A stretch of DNA of 64,000 nucleotides, from NCBI GenBank assembly GCA_021732995.1, contig JAKFWA010000074.1, positions 1-64,000 on the forward strand, read 5' to 3'. The position numbers and the translations under genes are program-made. Positions 37,501 through 45,057 of this stretch are shown one piece after another; within the stretch, counting starts at the first letter, position 1, and every line of letters starts with the position of its first letter. The notes under the pieces are model-generated. The model ran no database searches and was not told the origin of the DNA. It worked only from the letters and a program-made list of their open reading frames with translations. The DNA is from Planctomycetaceae bacterium (GTDB taxonomy: Bacteria; Planctomycetota; Planctomycetia; Planctomycetales; Planctomycetaceae).

Positions 37501-39287
37501 ATGCCGCTGCGCGAGAACACGTCGATTGTGCCGCTCGTGCTGGAGCCGAGATAGACTTCACCGTTCAGCGCACCGGCTCCGAAGTAGGCACCAGCGGAAG
37601 GAGTGTTCGGCGTGAAGGCCGAAACAACCTGCCCCGTTGCGGCACTCACGTAGAGCACTCGGTTGCCGCCCGCTTCCACCACCACTAGCTGATCCGGATT
37701 ACCGATGCCGGCCAGACCGCCTTGCAGCAGCGAGACCGTCGGATTCGTGCCGTTGATATCCAGCGTGTCGATCACCGTGTCGGTCGAAGGATCGTAGACG
37801 TGAATGTCACCGGCCGAGACGTCCAGGAAATAGACCAGGCCGCCGAGCACCGCGAGACCTTCGTAGTTGCGTGACCCGATAGTGATCGGATCCTGATCGA
37901 CAACCGTGCCGGAATCGGGATCGATCTCATACATCATGTCCGTGCCGAAGCCGTTCATGAAGAAGAGATGATTGCCGTCGAACGCCAGTCCGTCGCCGCC
38001 GGAGCTAATTGCTTCCGGAGCCGGGAAGCGGCGAATTTCATTGCCGGTAACCGGGTCCAGTTCCACGATGGAATTCGTGTTGTCGATCGCGATCGCGAAG
38101 AGCCGAGCAAGCTGGCTTGGGGGCGGAGTCACAGCGACGTCGGTCGACAAGATCACGTCGTCGTCCGCACCACCGCGCAGCAGGTCCTGACCATCGCTGC
38201 CCTGCAGAGAGTCATTGCCCGCATTGCCGTAGACGGTGTCGCCACCCAGGCCGCCGGTCAGTGAGTCATTACCGCCGCCACCGAAGATGAAGTCGCTGCC
38301 GTCGCCACCGTCGGCCGTATCGTTCGCAATGCCGCCATTGATCAGGTCAGCGCCACCGCCGCCGTTCAGAATATCGTGCAGCGTGCCGCCGTAGAGCTGA
38401 TCATCGCCATCATCGCCGCTGATCGTGTCGTTGCCCGCGAGGCCGTAGAGCGTGTCGTTGTCATCGCCGCCGCTAACCGAATCTCGGCCCTCGCCGCCGA
38501 TCACGAAGTCATCGCCAGCGTCGCCGTTGAGAGTATCTGGACCGAAGTCGCCGCTGACCGAATCATTGCCAGCATTGCCGTTAATGAGGTCCGCGCCATC
38601 GCCTGCGTCGATCGTGTCATCGCCGTCTTCGCCGCTGACGATGTCGTTGCCGTCACCGGCGCGCACGTTGTCGCTGCCGTCACCAGCCGTCACGAGGTCG
38701 TTGCCATCGCCCGCGTCAACGGTGTCGACGCCTGCGTTCGCTTCGATGGTGTCGTTGCCATCGCCCGCATCGATCGTGTTGTTGCCTGATCCACCAACAA
38801 TCGAATCGTCGCCATCACTGCCGATGATGGTGTCGTTCAGGTCGGCCGATCCCAGGATCGTGTCGTTTCCATCCCCACCCTCGACGCGAATGCTGACGAG
38901 GCTGGTGAAGGTGTCTGCCTGCACCGCGCTGAGATCGATCAGGTTCGCACTGCCACCCCCGCGAATCTTGATGGATTGAATGTTCTGCACCTGCACTGAG
39001 CTGACCGTCGTCGCGGCCACGCCGTTCTGCAGCACCTGCAGCGGAGCACCATCCTGCGGATTGGTGTCTGCCGGATTGGGGCGTACCACGACGGAATCGG
39101 CGCCGTCGATGATGATGCTTAATTCCCCAGCCACAAACAGGGTGCTGACCGAGAGCACCGCGCGAGCTTCCAGCAGCTCGGTGGGTTGGTTCGGAGTCGT
39201 AGCCGGACGTCGCCGCTGAGCTGCGGTTTTTCCGGCGTTGCTTTGAACTCGTTGTCGGACTTGGTCCAGCCACTTGTGGAAGTACAT
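34572..39287 (-). CDS. Giant RTX-repeat protein 1 with leishmanolysin-like (M8-type) metalloprotease core
   Basis: About 1571 residues from the ATG at 39287; ATG 39296 and GTG 39344 are alternatives, but this start best matches the N-terminus of giant protein 2. The N-terminus (KWLDQVRQRVQSN, basic stretch, ELLEARAVLS) is LEPR-XLL-like, seen on large planctomycete surface proteins. Next come an RTX block of calcium-binding GGxGxD-type nonapeptides (about residues 130-375), a beta-propeller-like region (about 395-620), and a protease domain with HEIAHCLGFG at 735-744, a downstream GTHWRE supplying the third His, and NELM as the likely Met-turn, as in leishmanolysin-type zinc proteases. A PPC/DVUA0089-like beta domain (about 960-1110), then a second long RTX block, and the tail IDENFVLPDSIKALL complete the protein. 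Probably exported to the cell surface, folding with calcium. Confidence 0.88.
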   Translation of the reverse strand: MYFHKWLDQVRQRVQSNAGKTAAQRRRPATTPNQPTELLEARAVLSVSTLFVAGELSIIIDGADSVVVRPNPADTNPQDGAPLQVLQNGVAATTVSSVQVQNIQSIKIRGGGSANLIDLSAVQADTFTSLVSIRVEGGDGNDTILGSADLNDTIIGSDGDDSIVGGSGNNTIDAGDGNDTIEANAGVDTVDAGDGNDLVTAGDGSDNVRAGDGNDIVSGEDGDDTIDAGDGADLINGNAGNDSVSGDFGPDTLNGDAGDDFVIGGEGRDSVSGGDDNDTLYGLAGNDTISGDDGDDQLYGGTLHDILNGGGGADLINGGIANDTADGGDGSDFIFGGGGNDSLTGGLGGDTVYGNAGNDSLQGSDGQDLLRGGADDDVILSTDVAVTPPPSQLARLFAIAIDNTNSIVELDPVTGNEIRRFPAPEAISSGGDGLAFDGNHLFFMNGFGTDMMYEIDPDSGTVVDQDPITIGSRNYEGLAVLGGLVYFLDVSAGDIHVYDPSTDTVIDTLDINGTNPTVSLLQGGLAGIGNPDQLVVVEAGGNRVLYVSAATGQVVSAFTPNTPSAGAYFGAGALNGEVYLGSSTSGTIDVFSRSGILQRSVPVPYPVSAIGADDIGTSTVPPGSNPISTFDIDLVFDSSITNAQQAIFRQAADRWEQIIVGDLPDVIVPGIGQVDDISIDISAITIDTVGNILANTQLIAARAGSFLPSAADIQVDSLDINALQTSGQLLTVALHEIAHCLGFGTVWSDLGLISGLGGQDPQFRGPNAIAEYNARFGGNALGVPVENTGGPGTTGTHWRETTLTNELMTSVTNPGANPLTRLTVAQFQDLGYQVDYSQADAIDLTNFSSVDLRTGGNLRTPYGFQGIFLPVGSGGSDSAGSVGYGAAKENVTQFVSGTTTVGSLKPMIVFPGLSASKAQTPSYGPTAVNLQQLADLQQINARLQVPEVEGNDSIATAMNVDASFSQEFDPNIGSTAANTSTTLPHASIQGTGDGTYDFYAFTVTNAGDRGIFDMDFTSGPGGFTYDTVFVVYDSLGQVVAFDDDSSTSDGQGGSTSNFDSFLDIVFTNPGTYYIGIGEFDGFSNQGSVVPSGAIYTLQISIQNHQLAGTPTTPNTPTNGDTVFGDDGNDTMFGSPGDDLLTGGFGNDVINGDAGNDMVYGGAGGDVIDAGDGDDFIRGNAGNDTINNGAGDDAIQWRIGDNNDLVLDADGADTVDIWGGNLNDVFTVGQNADRLVVSRSGETVTVESGSTTVNVNGFGGNDTFNVGDLDTLTGLAINLLGGAGTDTFNAAGSVIGSVRLTMDGGEGGDAINGTNENETIIGGDGNDTINGGGGQDTIFGSAGNDILSGGFGDDVLDGGTGLDTLLGGAGNDSLNGGTNHDSLLGGDGNDTLSGDSGDDTAFGEAGNDSILGVAGNDALNGGIGDDVISGGTENDVIFGLDGADSILGGDGEDRIDAGAGNDVVDAGDGDDSVDGNLGNDTLDGGDGNDTVAGGFGNDFIFGGDGNDTLLGQADDDTVLGGDGDDAINGNGGQDTLAGNEGFDTIKNTDNDRIDENFVLPDSIKALLAGLGK
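34660..35940 (-). repeat. C-terminal RTX repeat region of giant protein 1
   Basis: The DNA consists of many diverged copies of a roughly 27-base unit encoding nonapeptides such as GGDGNDTVA and GNAGNDTIN. It is interrupted near 35400-35690 by a beta-rich spacer. Such repeats form calcium-bound parallel beta rolls. Confidence 0.85.
38140..38880 (-). repeat. N-terminal RTX repeat region of giant protein 1
   Basis: A second array of roughly 27-base units encoding GG/DAGDGNDxI-type nonapeptides, separated from the C-terminal array by the propeller, protease and beta-sandwich domains. Confidence 0.85.
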
Positions 39288-39618
39288 AGGTCCCATCCGT
39301 GGGTTGCGGTGTCTTTCGAAAAAGACCTCAGGCGCGGCAGACACTCTGCGCGTTCTCCTCTTAGATCAGCCCGTCACCACCCGAATATTCAGCACGATCG
39401 GACTAACCGGAAAAGTTTCACGCAGTCGACGCTCGAAACCGAACCACTGCCCCACCCATCTTTCCCATTTCAACTCCGCAACACTCGGTCGCGTCTGTGT
39501 CCGCTCAAGTGGCGCAGCTGCTCGATATCCAGCGAACGACTTTCGCACTGGCGTGATTCAGTCAACTGGCCTCACAATCCTCCTGTGAGAGTTCGACGCG
39601 GATCGAGGAGACAGAGCG
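39288..39618. other. Divergent intergenic region between giant RTX gene 1 and the DUF1501 gene
   Basis: Holds the shared element at 39382-39414 and a small hairpin GTCTTT-CGAA-AAAGAC (39311-39326) in the presumed leader of the RTX gene. Promoters for both directions are expected; I cannot place them with confidence. Confidence 0.5.
39382..39414 (-). promoter_or_regulatory. Upstream element shared with giant RTX gene 2
   Basis: On the minus strand, TTTTCCGGTTAG (39414-39403) followed by a partly conserved stretch ending in ATTCG. The same 12 bases and a similar extension recur upstream of giant RTX gene 2 (61415-61385). Here the core lies about 116-127 bases before the start codon. It could be a binding site for a common regulator, part of a promoter, or a remnant of shared ancestry. 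Confidence 0.5.
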
Positions 39619-41073
39619 ATGCTCACGATGCTCGGCGGCGCCCGCAGGTTCTGCGACGGAATTACCCGGCGAGAAACCCTGCAGGTGGGGACTTTGGGAC
39701 TGCTTGGTGGTTTATCACTCTCGACCGCATTGAAGGCCGAGACGGCTGCAACACGTCCCGGCCGCGCCAAGAGCGTCGTGCTGCTCTACCTGCACGGTGG
39801 AGCACCCACTCAGGACATGTACGACATGAAGCCCAGTGCGCCCGTCGAGGTGCGCGGTGAATTCATGCCGATGCAGACCACAGCTCCGGGCGTCAGTATC
39901 TGTGAGCATCTGCCGCGGTCGGCTCGCTGGATGCACAAGGCGGCAATCATCCGGTCGGTGTCCAACAAGTCGAACTGCCACAACACCATGCCCAGCTTCA
40001 CCGGTTGGGAGCAGCCGCTGGACGACCTGACGATCCTCAAGGACTCCTACCCACCCAGCATGGGCTCGGTCTGCGAGTACCTGAAGCAAACTCAGGTCGA
40101 ACCTGGTGAACCCGTCGACGACCTGCCCGCCTACGTCCACTTGCCCGCGCCGCTCGGTTGGGGTGGCGGACCGATCAAAGCTGGCCCTTACGCCGGATTC
40201 CTCGGCAAGCGATATGACCCGCTGGAAGCGATGTGCACACCACTGGTCGATCCCGGAGTTCGAACCGACGTACGAGAAGACCCAGCTGTGATGCGTGGCG
40301 TTCCTCGACTGCCGGACAACGTCCTGGCTCAAGGTGTGACGATTGACCGGCTCAGCCAACGCAAGACTCTGTTGACTCAGTTGGATCAACAACTGCGATC
40401 ACCTCGCATGCAAGCTGCGCTGGAAGGCTTCGACCGCTATCAGCAGAAAGCGTTCGATGTCCTGACATCAAACAAGCTCAAAGCTGCGTTTGATCCCGAA
40501 CGAATTGATGCATCGGTACGAGCCCGTTACGGCGACACTCTGTTCGGTAATAGCGCCTTCATCGGAGCAAACCTGGTCGAATGCGGCGTGAAGTTCGTGA
40601 CGGTCCTCTGGGACTGGTACAACGGCCGCATCAGCAATCTGCAGGACTTTGGCTGGGACACGCACATGTGGAACTTCCAGATCCTGAAGAAGTACCTGCC
40701 GCAGTTAGACATGGCCTTCGGCTCGCTGATGGAAGACCTCGACCAGCGCGGGTTGCTGGATGAAACGCTCGTGGTGGTGATGAGCGACTTCGGTCGCACG
40801 CCCAGACTCAACAAGGACGCCGGACGCGATCACTGGATCCACGCCTACTCGGTGCTGCTCGCGGGAGCCGGCATTCGCGGCGGCAGCATCTACGGAGCCA
40901 CTGACGAACACGCCGCGTGGATCAAGGACCGTCCCGTCAGTACGGCCGATATCTGCGCGACGATTTACGCCGCCTTGGGTATCGACCCGCACACGCTGGT
41001 CCGGGACAAGTTGGGGCGTCCGATTCCTATCGCCCAGTATGGCCAGCCGATCAGTGATGTGTTGTCGGCATGA
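39619..41073 (+). CDS. DUF1501 exported protein
   Basis: A 484-residue DUF1501 protein with a GAGGAGA ribosome site before the ATG at 39619. The N-terminus carries a twin-arginine signal, ITRRETLQVGTLGLLGGLSL, consistent with Tat export in a folded state. Family motifs are YLHGGAPTQDMYDMKP near residue 57, the WDTHMWNFQ segment near 348, SDFGRTPRLN and DHWIHAYSVLLAGAGIRGG, giving the metal-binding Asp/His residues of the alkaline phosphatase/sulfatase-like fold. It is longer in the middle than the copy at 8737-10125 and is not its close paralogue. No DUF1549/DUF1553 partner is adjacent. Confidence 0.92.
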   Translation: MLTMLGGARRFCDGITRRETLQVGTLGLLGGLSLSTALKAETAATRPGRAKSVVLLYLHGGAPTQDMYDMKPSAPVEVRGEFMPMQTTAPGVSICEHLPRSARWMHKAAIIRSVSNKSNCHNTMPSFTGWEQPLDDLTILKDSYPPSMGSVCEYLKQTQVEPGEPVDDLPAYVHLPAPLGWGGGPIKAGPYAGFLGKRYDPLEAMCTPLVDPGVRTDVREDPAVMRGVPRLPDNVLAQGVTIDRLSQRKTLLTQLDQQLRSPRMQAALEGFDRYQQKAFDVLTSNKLKAAFDPERIDASVRARYGDTLFGNSAFIGANLVECGVKFVTVLWDWYNGRISNLQDFGWDTHMWNFQILKKYLPQLDMAFGSLMEDLDQRGLLDETLVVVMSDFGRTPRLNKDAGRDHWIHAYSVLLAGAGIRGGSIYGATDEHAAWIKDRPVSTADICATIYAALGIDPHTLVRDKLGRPIPIAQYGQPISDVLSA

Positions 41074-41384
41074 ACGACACCGTCAGGCGTGCCATCGAGG
41101 CTTGCGATGAGCTCATCGCCTATGAACAAAGCGACCTGCGATTTACCTCGTGTTATGAATTATTGAGCATTACTCCGTCAGTTTATGCGGCTGCGGTAAT
41201 CCTTTCCGCCGAGACTTGAGGCGAACACCGCCGCCCCGGCATGGAACTCCTTAAAAGGAGTCCGTTCTCCAGAATGCGTATGAACCGCCAGCTTCGTGTC
41301 AGCCCGACATGACAGATTCACGCCAACTCGATGTGAATTCGAGCGACCAAACAGCCCCTACTCTTGGCGTGATGAAAGAGCCTC
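41074..41384. other. Intergenic region with two short perfect palindromes
   Basis: Between the DUF1501 gene and the chemoreceptor gene. It contains a perfect 16-base palindrome GCGATGAGCTCATCGC (41104-41119) and a second near-perfect one, ACTCCTT-AA-AAGGAGT (41246-41261). Neither is followed by a T-run. They may be protein-binding sites or weak hairpins; no gene is visible. Confidence 0.45.
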
Positions 41385-43223
41385 ATGCAGATCAAAACAC
41401 AGGCAGCCGTCTATTCGTTCCTGACAGTGGCGGCACTCGGCGCAGCAGTATCCGCCGTGTGGTACTCCACCAATAAGGCCATGAGTGCCCAACAGGACGA
41501 ACTGGTGACCAGCCAGGCTGTGGCGATCGGCGTGAACACATCGGAGCAAGTTGCGGCGACGCGTTCGGTCTATACGGGCAGTGTTGTGGGCAGCCTGAAG
41601 CCTCACGGCGTTGCGTTCAATCGTGCTCCCGAAAGCGGCCAGGCACCTCTGCCAGCAGTTTTGATTTCCCGTATCGCACAGCATCTCAAGACAGCCGGCG
41701 GCAACAACAGCGTGTCGTTCGCTCTCCGCAGTGGCTGGAACATCAACGGCGAGCAAGGCATCAAGACCGAGTTTGAAACCGATGGCTGGGCGGATCTGCA
41801 ACGGCAGCACGAACAACTTCAAAAGGTGCCGGTTGCCGAACGAATGGCACGCTTGAACCCGTTCTATCGTCGTACGGTTCTGGAAGATGGTCGTCCAGCG
41901 ATGCTCGTCATGACCGCAGACCTGGCGAGTGCCGAAAGCTGCGTCACATGCCACAACCAGCTTGAGCAGACCGCCGAAATTCGAGCGATGCGCGGCACTG
42001 CTCCCGTTAAGCAGTTTCAACTGGGAGACCTGATGGGTGCGGTCGTGACAACCGTTCCACTGGCCAAAGCGGAAGCTATTGCAGCCGGTCTCAAGGCCAC
42101 ACAGGCGAATGCCAGCCGAGATATCTGGCTCGCGATGGCCTTCGGACTGACAGTCGCGGTCGGCACCGGAGTTCTGTTCGGACGACGTCTCTCCAATCGA
42201 ATCCTCGCCGTCTCAGGGCGCTTGCAGTCCATCGCTGAAGGTGAAGGAGACCTCACGCAGCGGCTCGACGTCTCTGTGCGGGATGAAGTCGGAACGTTGG
42301 CTGGCAACTTCAACCACTTCGTCGAGAACATTCAGCAGACAGTGATTGGAATCCGCTCCAGAGCCCAAGCCATCAATGGCTCGTCGGCAGCGCTGGCTGC
42401 GATCTCGGACGAACTCGCGGCGGGTGCCAGCGAAACGAATCAGCAATCCGCGATCGTCGCAGCCGCGGCCGTCGAAGTGTCAACCAGTATGTCGCAGGTC
42501 TCAGAGAAGGCGAACGAAGTTTCGAGCGGCGTGCAGTCGGCTACGGCTGCGGTCGAACAGATGAGCGGCAGCATTCGCGAAGTCGTGCGACATGCCGAAT
42601 TGACCGCGTCCACCGTGGACCGCGCCAGCGGCCTGGCGAAGTCGAGCGCGTCAACGATGGATGAACTCAACGTCGCAGCTCAGGAAATTGGTCGAGTGGT
42701 CGAACTCATTCAGGACATCGCCGAGCAGACCAACCTGCTGGCTCTGAACGCGACGATCGAAGCCGCCCGTGCTGGCGACGCCGGTCGAGGGTTCGCCATT
42801 GTGGCCGGTGAAGTCAAGCAGTTGGCCAGCCAGACTAGCGGTGCGACCTCCGACATCCAGCGCCGTGTCGACGCCATCCAGAACTCGAGTGCCTTGACTG
42901 TTCGTTCCATCGAGGGATTCGGAAGCGTCATCAACGAGCTGAACAATTCCTTCCGATCAATTTCGGCGGCCGTCGAGCAGCAGCAGCAGGCCACCGATTC
43001 CATCAGTGAGAACATGTCGAAGACCAACACGGCTGTCGCACTCGTGGCTGGGTCAGTGCGTGAGTCGGCAGCAGCGACGCTGGAGATCACTCGCAACATG
43101 ACAGCCGTCGATACCAACGCTCGTCGCAGTTCCGAAGGTGCGGCCAAGACGCGCGACACTGGCACGGCACTCGTGGACCTCACCGAAGAACTACAAGATC
43201 TCGTTGCCCGGTTCAAAGTCTGA
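41385..43223 (+). CDS. Methyl-accepting chemotaxis protein with heme c-binding periplasmic sensor
   Basis: A 612-residue transmembrane chemoreceptor-type sensor. Residues about 8-28 form the first membrane helix; the periplasmic domain to about residue 235 resembles the Tll0287-like/DUF3365 sensor and carries a covalent heme site CVTCH at 186-190. A second membrane helix (WLAMAFGLTVAVGTGVLFG, about 248-266) leads into a HAMP linker (about 267-320). The cytoplasmic signalling domain has the highly conserved hairpin tip DIAEQTNLLALNATIEAARA near 447 and the GRGFAIVAGEVKQLA stretch. The heme suggests sensing of redox state, oxygen or nitric oxide. No CheA, CheW or other chemotaxis gene is in the window, so it must signal to a system elsewhere. 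It ends without the usual CheR-binding pentapeptide. Confidence 0.9.
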   Translation: MQIKTQAAVYSFLTVAALGAAVSAVWYSTNKAMSAQQDELVTSQAVAIGVNTSEQVAATRSVYTGSVVGSLKPHGVAFNRAPESGQAPLPAVLISRIAQHLKTAGGNNSVSFALRSGWNINGEQGIKTEFETDGWADLQRQHEQLQKVPVAERMARLNPFYRRTVLEDGRPAMLVMTADLASAESCVTCHNQLEQTAEIRAMRGTAPVKQFQLGDLMGAVVTTVPLAKAEAIAAGLKATQANASRDIWLAMAFGLTVAVGTGVLFGRRLSNRILAVSGRLQSIAEGEGDLTQRLDVSVRDEVGTLAGNFNHFVENIQQTVIGIRSRAQAINGSSAALAAISDELAAGASETNQQSAIVAAAAVEVSTSMSQVSEKANEVSSGVQSATAAVEQMSGSIREVVRHAELTASTVDRASGLAKSSASTMDELNVAAQEIGRVVELIQDIAEQTNLLALNATIEAARAGDAGRGFAIVAGEVKQLASQTSGATSDIQRRVDAIQNSSALTVRSIEGFGSVINELNNSFRSISAAVEQQQQATDSISENMSKTNTAVALVAGSVRESAAATLEITRNMTAVDTNARRSSEGAAKTRDTGTALVDLTEELQDLVARFKV

Positions 43224-43716
43224 TCCCCTGCGAGGCCACAGGAAGTTCATGCAACTGGCCCTTGTGCTCTGCAGCGAATGCCAAGCGTTCACCTTGGCGT
43301 GCTCTATGGATTCCACAAGGGCAGTCTGAAGACGAACAGGGACTGGGCCAGTTAGCGAACGCGAAGATTCCAGAAGCCGTCCGGGACAGTCATTGTCGCG
43401 GACAGCTTCTGTCGTATCTGCCCGCGGAACTCACATGAATCGCTGTGGATATCATCCGTGCCCCACCAGACGCCTGACAGAACCTGCTCACGACTCTGAC
43501 CCTCAAAACGATCAAACGCAGATTTGATCGAGATTCTCAGCATTTTCAGCATGCACGCGAACGATGGTCAGCCAGCCAGCGTTGTGTATAAGGGGGACTC
43601 ATCCTGCTCATGCACTCGGAGAGATCCGTCGCGGCCAAAGGGCGAAATGCTTGTGACTGGGTATCAGGCATTACGACCAGACTCGGCTGCCTCCCGCATC
43701 TCTGAAAGGGAACGCC
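43224..43716. other. Intergenic region
   Basis: About 490 bases without a convincing gene between the chemoreceptor and the beta-propeller gene. The notable content is the long imperfect hairpin at 43371-43411. The final bases carry the ribosome site AAGGGAA before the ATG at 43717. Confidence 0.5.
43371..43411. repeat. Long imperfect intergenic hairpin
   Basis: CAGAAGCCGTCCG (43371-43383) pairs with CGGACAGCTTCTG (43399-43411) except for one position, and inside it GACA (43385-43388) pairs with TGTC (43394-43397) around a 5-base loop. No T-run follows on either strand, so it is not a standard terminator. A REP-like palindrome or a regulatory RNA structure is possible. Confidence 0.5.
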
Positions 43717-44979
43717 ATGTCGAGGTTCGCAGCATTGCTCGTCCTGATGCTTGTCAGCTCATCCGCACCCGCTGGAGACTGGCCAGCTTGGCGCGGGCCT
43801 TATGGACAAGGGCATTGCGACGAGAAAGGCATTCCCGTCACGTGGAGCGATACCGAGAACGTGAAGTGGAAGATACCGCTGGAGGTTCAGGGAAATTCAA
43901 CGCCTGTTATCTGGGGCGACAAAATCTTCCTCACTCAAGCGAACACCGGAGGTTCGCAGCGCAGCCTGCTTTGCCTCTCTCGTGAAGATGGCAAGCTGCT
44001 CTGGCAACAGGATGTCGCCTATGGGGAGAAAGAGAAGAACTGGAACCAGAGCTGGTACGGCAACGCCTCACCGGTACTCGATGGCGAACGCGCGATCGTG
44101 AGCTTCGGTTCGGCCGGGATGTACTGCTACGACTTCAACGGTAAAGAGGTCTGGAAGCGAACGGACCTCGGCACATGGGAGCATGCGTTCGGCAACGGTT
44201 CATCCCCGATTCTGTACGGCGATCTGGCGATCCTCTGGTGCGGACCGAACGAGACTGCGGGACGCAACTTCCTGCTGGCTGTTGATAAGAAGACCGGCAA
44301 AACCGTTTGGGAGCAGGACCACAGCTACGGTTCATGGTCAACGCCGCTCATCACGAAAGTGAATGGACAGGACCAATTGCTCTTGGGTTACTCGAAGGAC
44401 GTCAAAGGTGCTCCCGATGACAAGACCGGGTTTCTCTACGGCTTCGATCCCAGCAACGGCAAGGAAATCTGGAAGTGCCAGGGTCTGAATAGCTACTGCT
44501 ACACGTCGCCGCTGTTTGGCGATGGAGTCGCGGTCGGCATGTCAGGCTATGGCGGATCGGCTCTCGCCGTGAAAGTCGACGGCACGGGCGATATCACATC
44601 CAAGCGATTGTGGTTGCATCCCCGAAACACTCAACGAGTCGGTTCTGGAGTGATCCTGAACGGCTATGTTTACATTGTCGACGAGAATGGCGTGCCACAC
44701 TGCTACGACTCCATGACCGGGGCCGAACAGTGGAAAGTCGACAAGCGACCCGGCAGCGGCGCTTCAACATGGGGCTCGATGGTTCATGCCGATGGTCGCC
44801 TCTATGTGCTGATGAGGACAGGTGAAACGCTCGTGTTCGCCGCCAAGCCAGCCTATGAACTTCTGGCCGTAAACAAGCTGGCCAACGGCGACTCGACCAA
44901 CTCCTCGCTCGCCATGTCGAACGGCCAAATCTTCCTGCGCACCTTCAAGCATCTGAGGTGCATCGCGGAGAGTCGCTGA
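43717..44979 (+). CDS. Exported PQQ-like beta-propeller protein
   Basis: A 420-residue exported protein (signal peptide 1-19, ending SAPAG) starting at ATG 43717 behind a good AAGGGAA site. The mature part starts DWPAWRGPYGQG and consists of beta-propeller blades with the PQQ-repeat/BamB-like pattern, for example KLLWQQDVAYG, KEVWKRTDLGTWEH, KTGKTVWEQDHSYGSWSTP and GAEQWKVDKRPG. The family of PQQ-binding-like propellers is large in planctomycetes; most members are of unknown role and are not proven to bind PQQ. It is a single gene and converges on an LRR gene. Confidence 0.88.
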   Translation: MSRFAALLVLMLVSSSAPAGDWPAWRGPYGQGHCDEKGIPVTWSDTENVKWKIPLEVQGNSTPVIWGDKIFLTQANTGGSQRSLLCLSREDGKLLWQQDVAYGEKEKNWNQSWYGNASPVLDGERAIVSFGSAGMYCYDFNGKEVWKRTDLGTWEHAFGNGSSPILYGDLAILWCGPNETAGRNFLLAVDKKTGKTVWEQDHSYGSWSTPLITKVNGQDQLLLGYSKDVKGAPDDKTGFLYGFDPSNGKEIWKCQGLNSYCYTSPLFGDGVAVGMSGYGGSALAVKVDGTGDITSKRLWLHPRNTQRVGSGVILNGYVYIVDENGVPHCYDSMTGAEQWKVDKRPGSGASTWGSMVHADGRLYVLMRTGETLVFAAKPAYELLAVNKLANGDSTNSSLAMSNGQIFLRTFKHLRCIAESR

Positions 44980-45019
44980 GCGGACGAGCAGTATCCAATC
45001 CGAAAACGAGAAGCAGGTA

Positions 45020-45049
45020 TGTGCTTATTGACCGTCTGAGATAAGCACA
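45020..45049. terminator. Possible bidirectional terminator
   Basis: A perfect 9-bp inverted repeat TGTGCTTAT/ATAAGCACA (45020-45028 with 45041-45049) lies between two convergent genes. T-runs are weak on both sides (CTCGTTTTCGG on the minus strand), so its function is uncertain. Confidence 0.4.
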
Positions 45050-45057
45050 CCGATACA

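Noticed and set aside
34768..38979. Long plus-strand open frames rich in Ser and Pro opposite giant RTX gene 1
   Set aside because: They arise from the GC-rich, period-three RTX repeats read backwards; the same shadows appear opposite the RTX arrays of gene 2. Composition is not protein-like outside the repeat logic.
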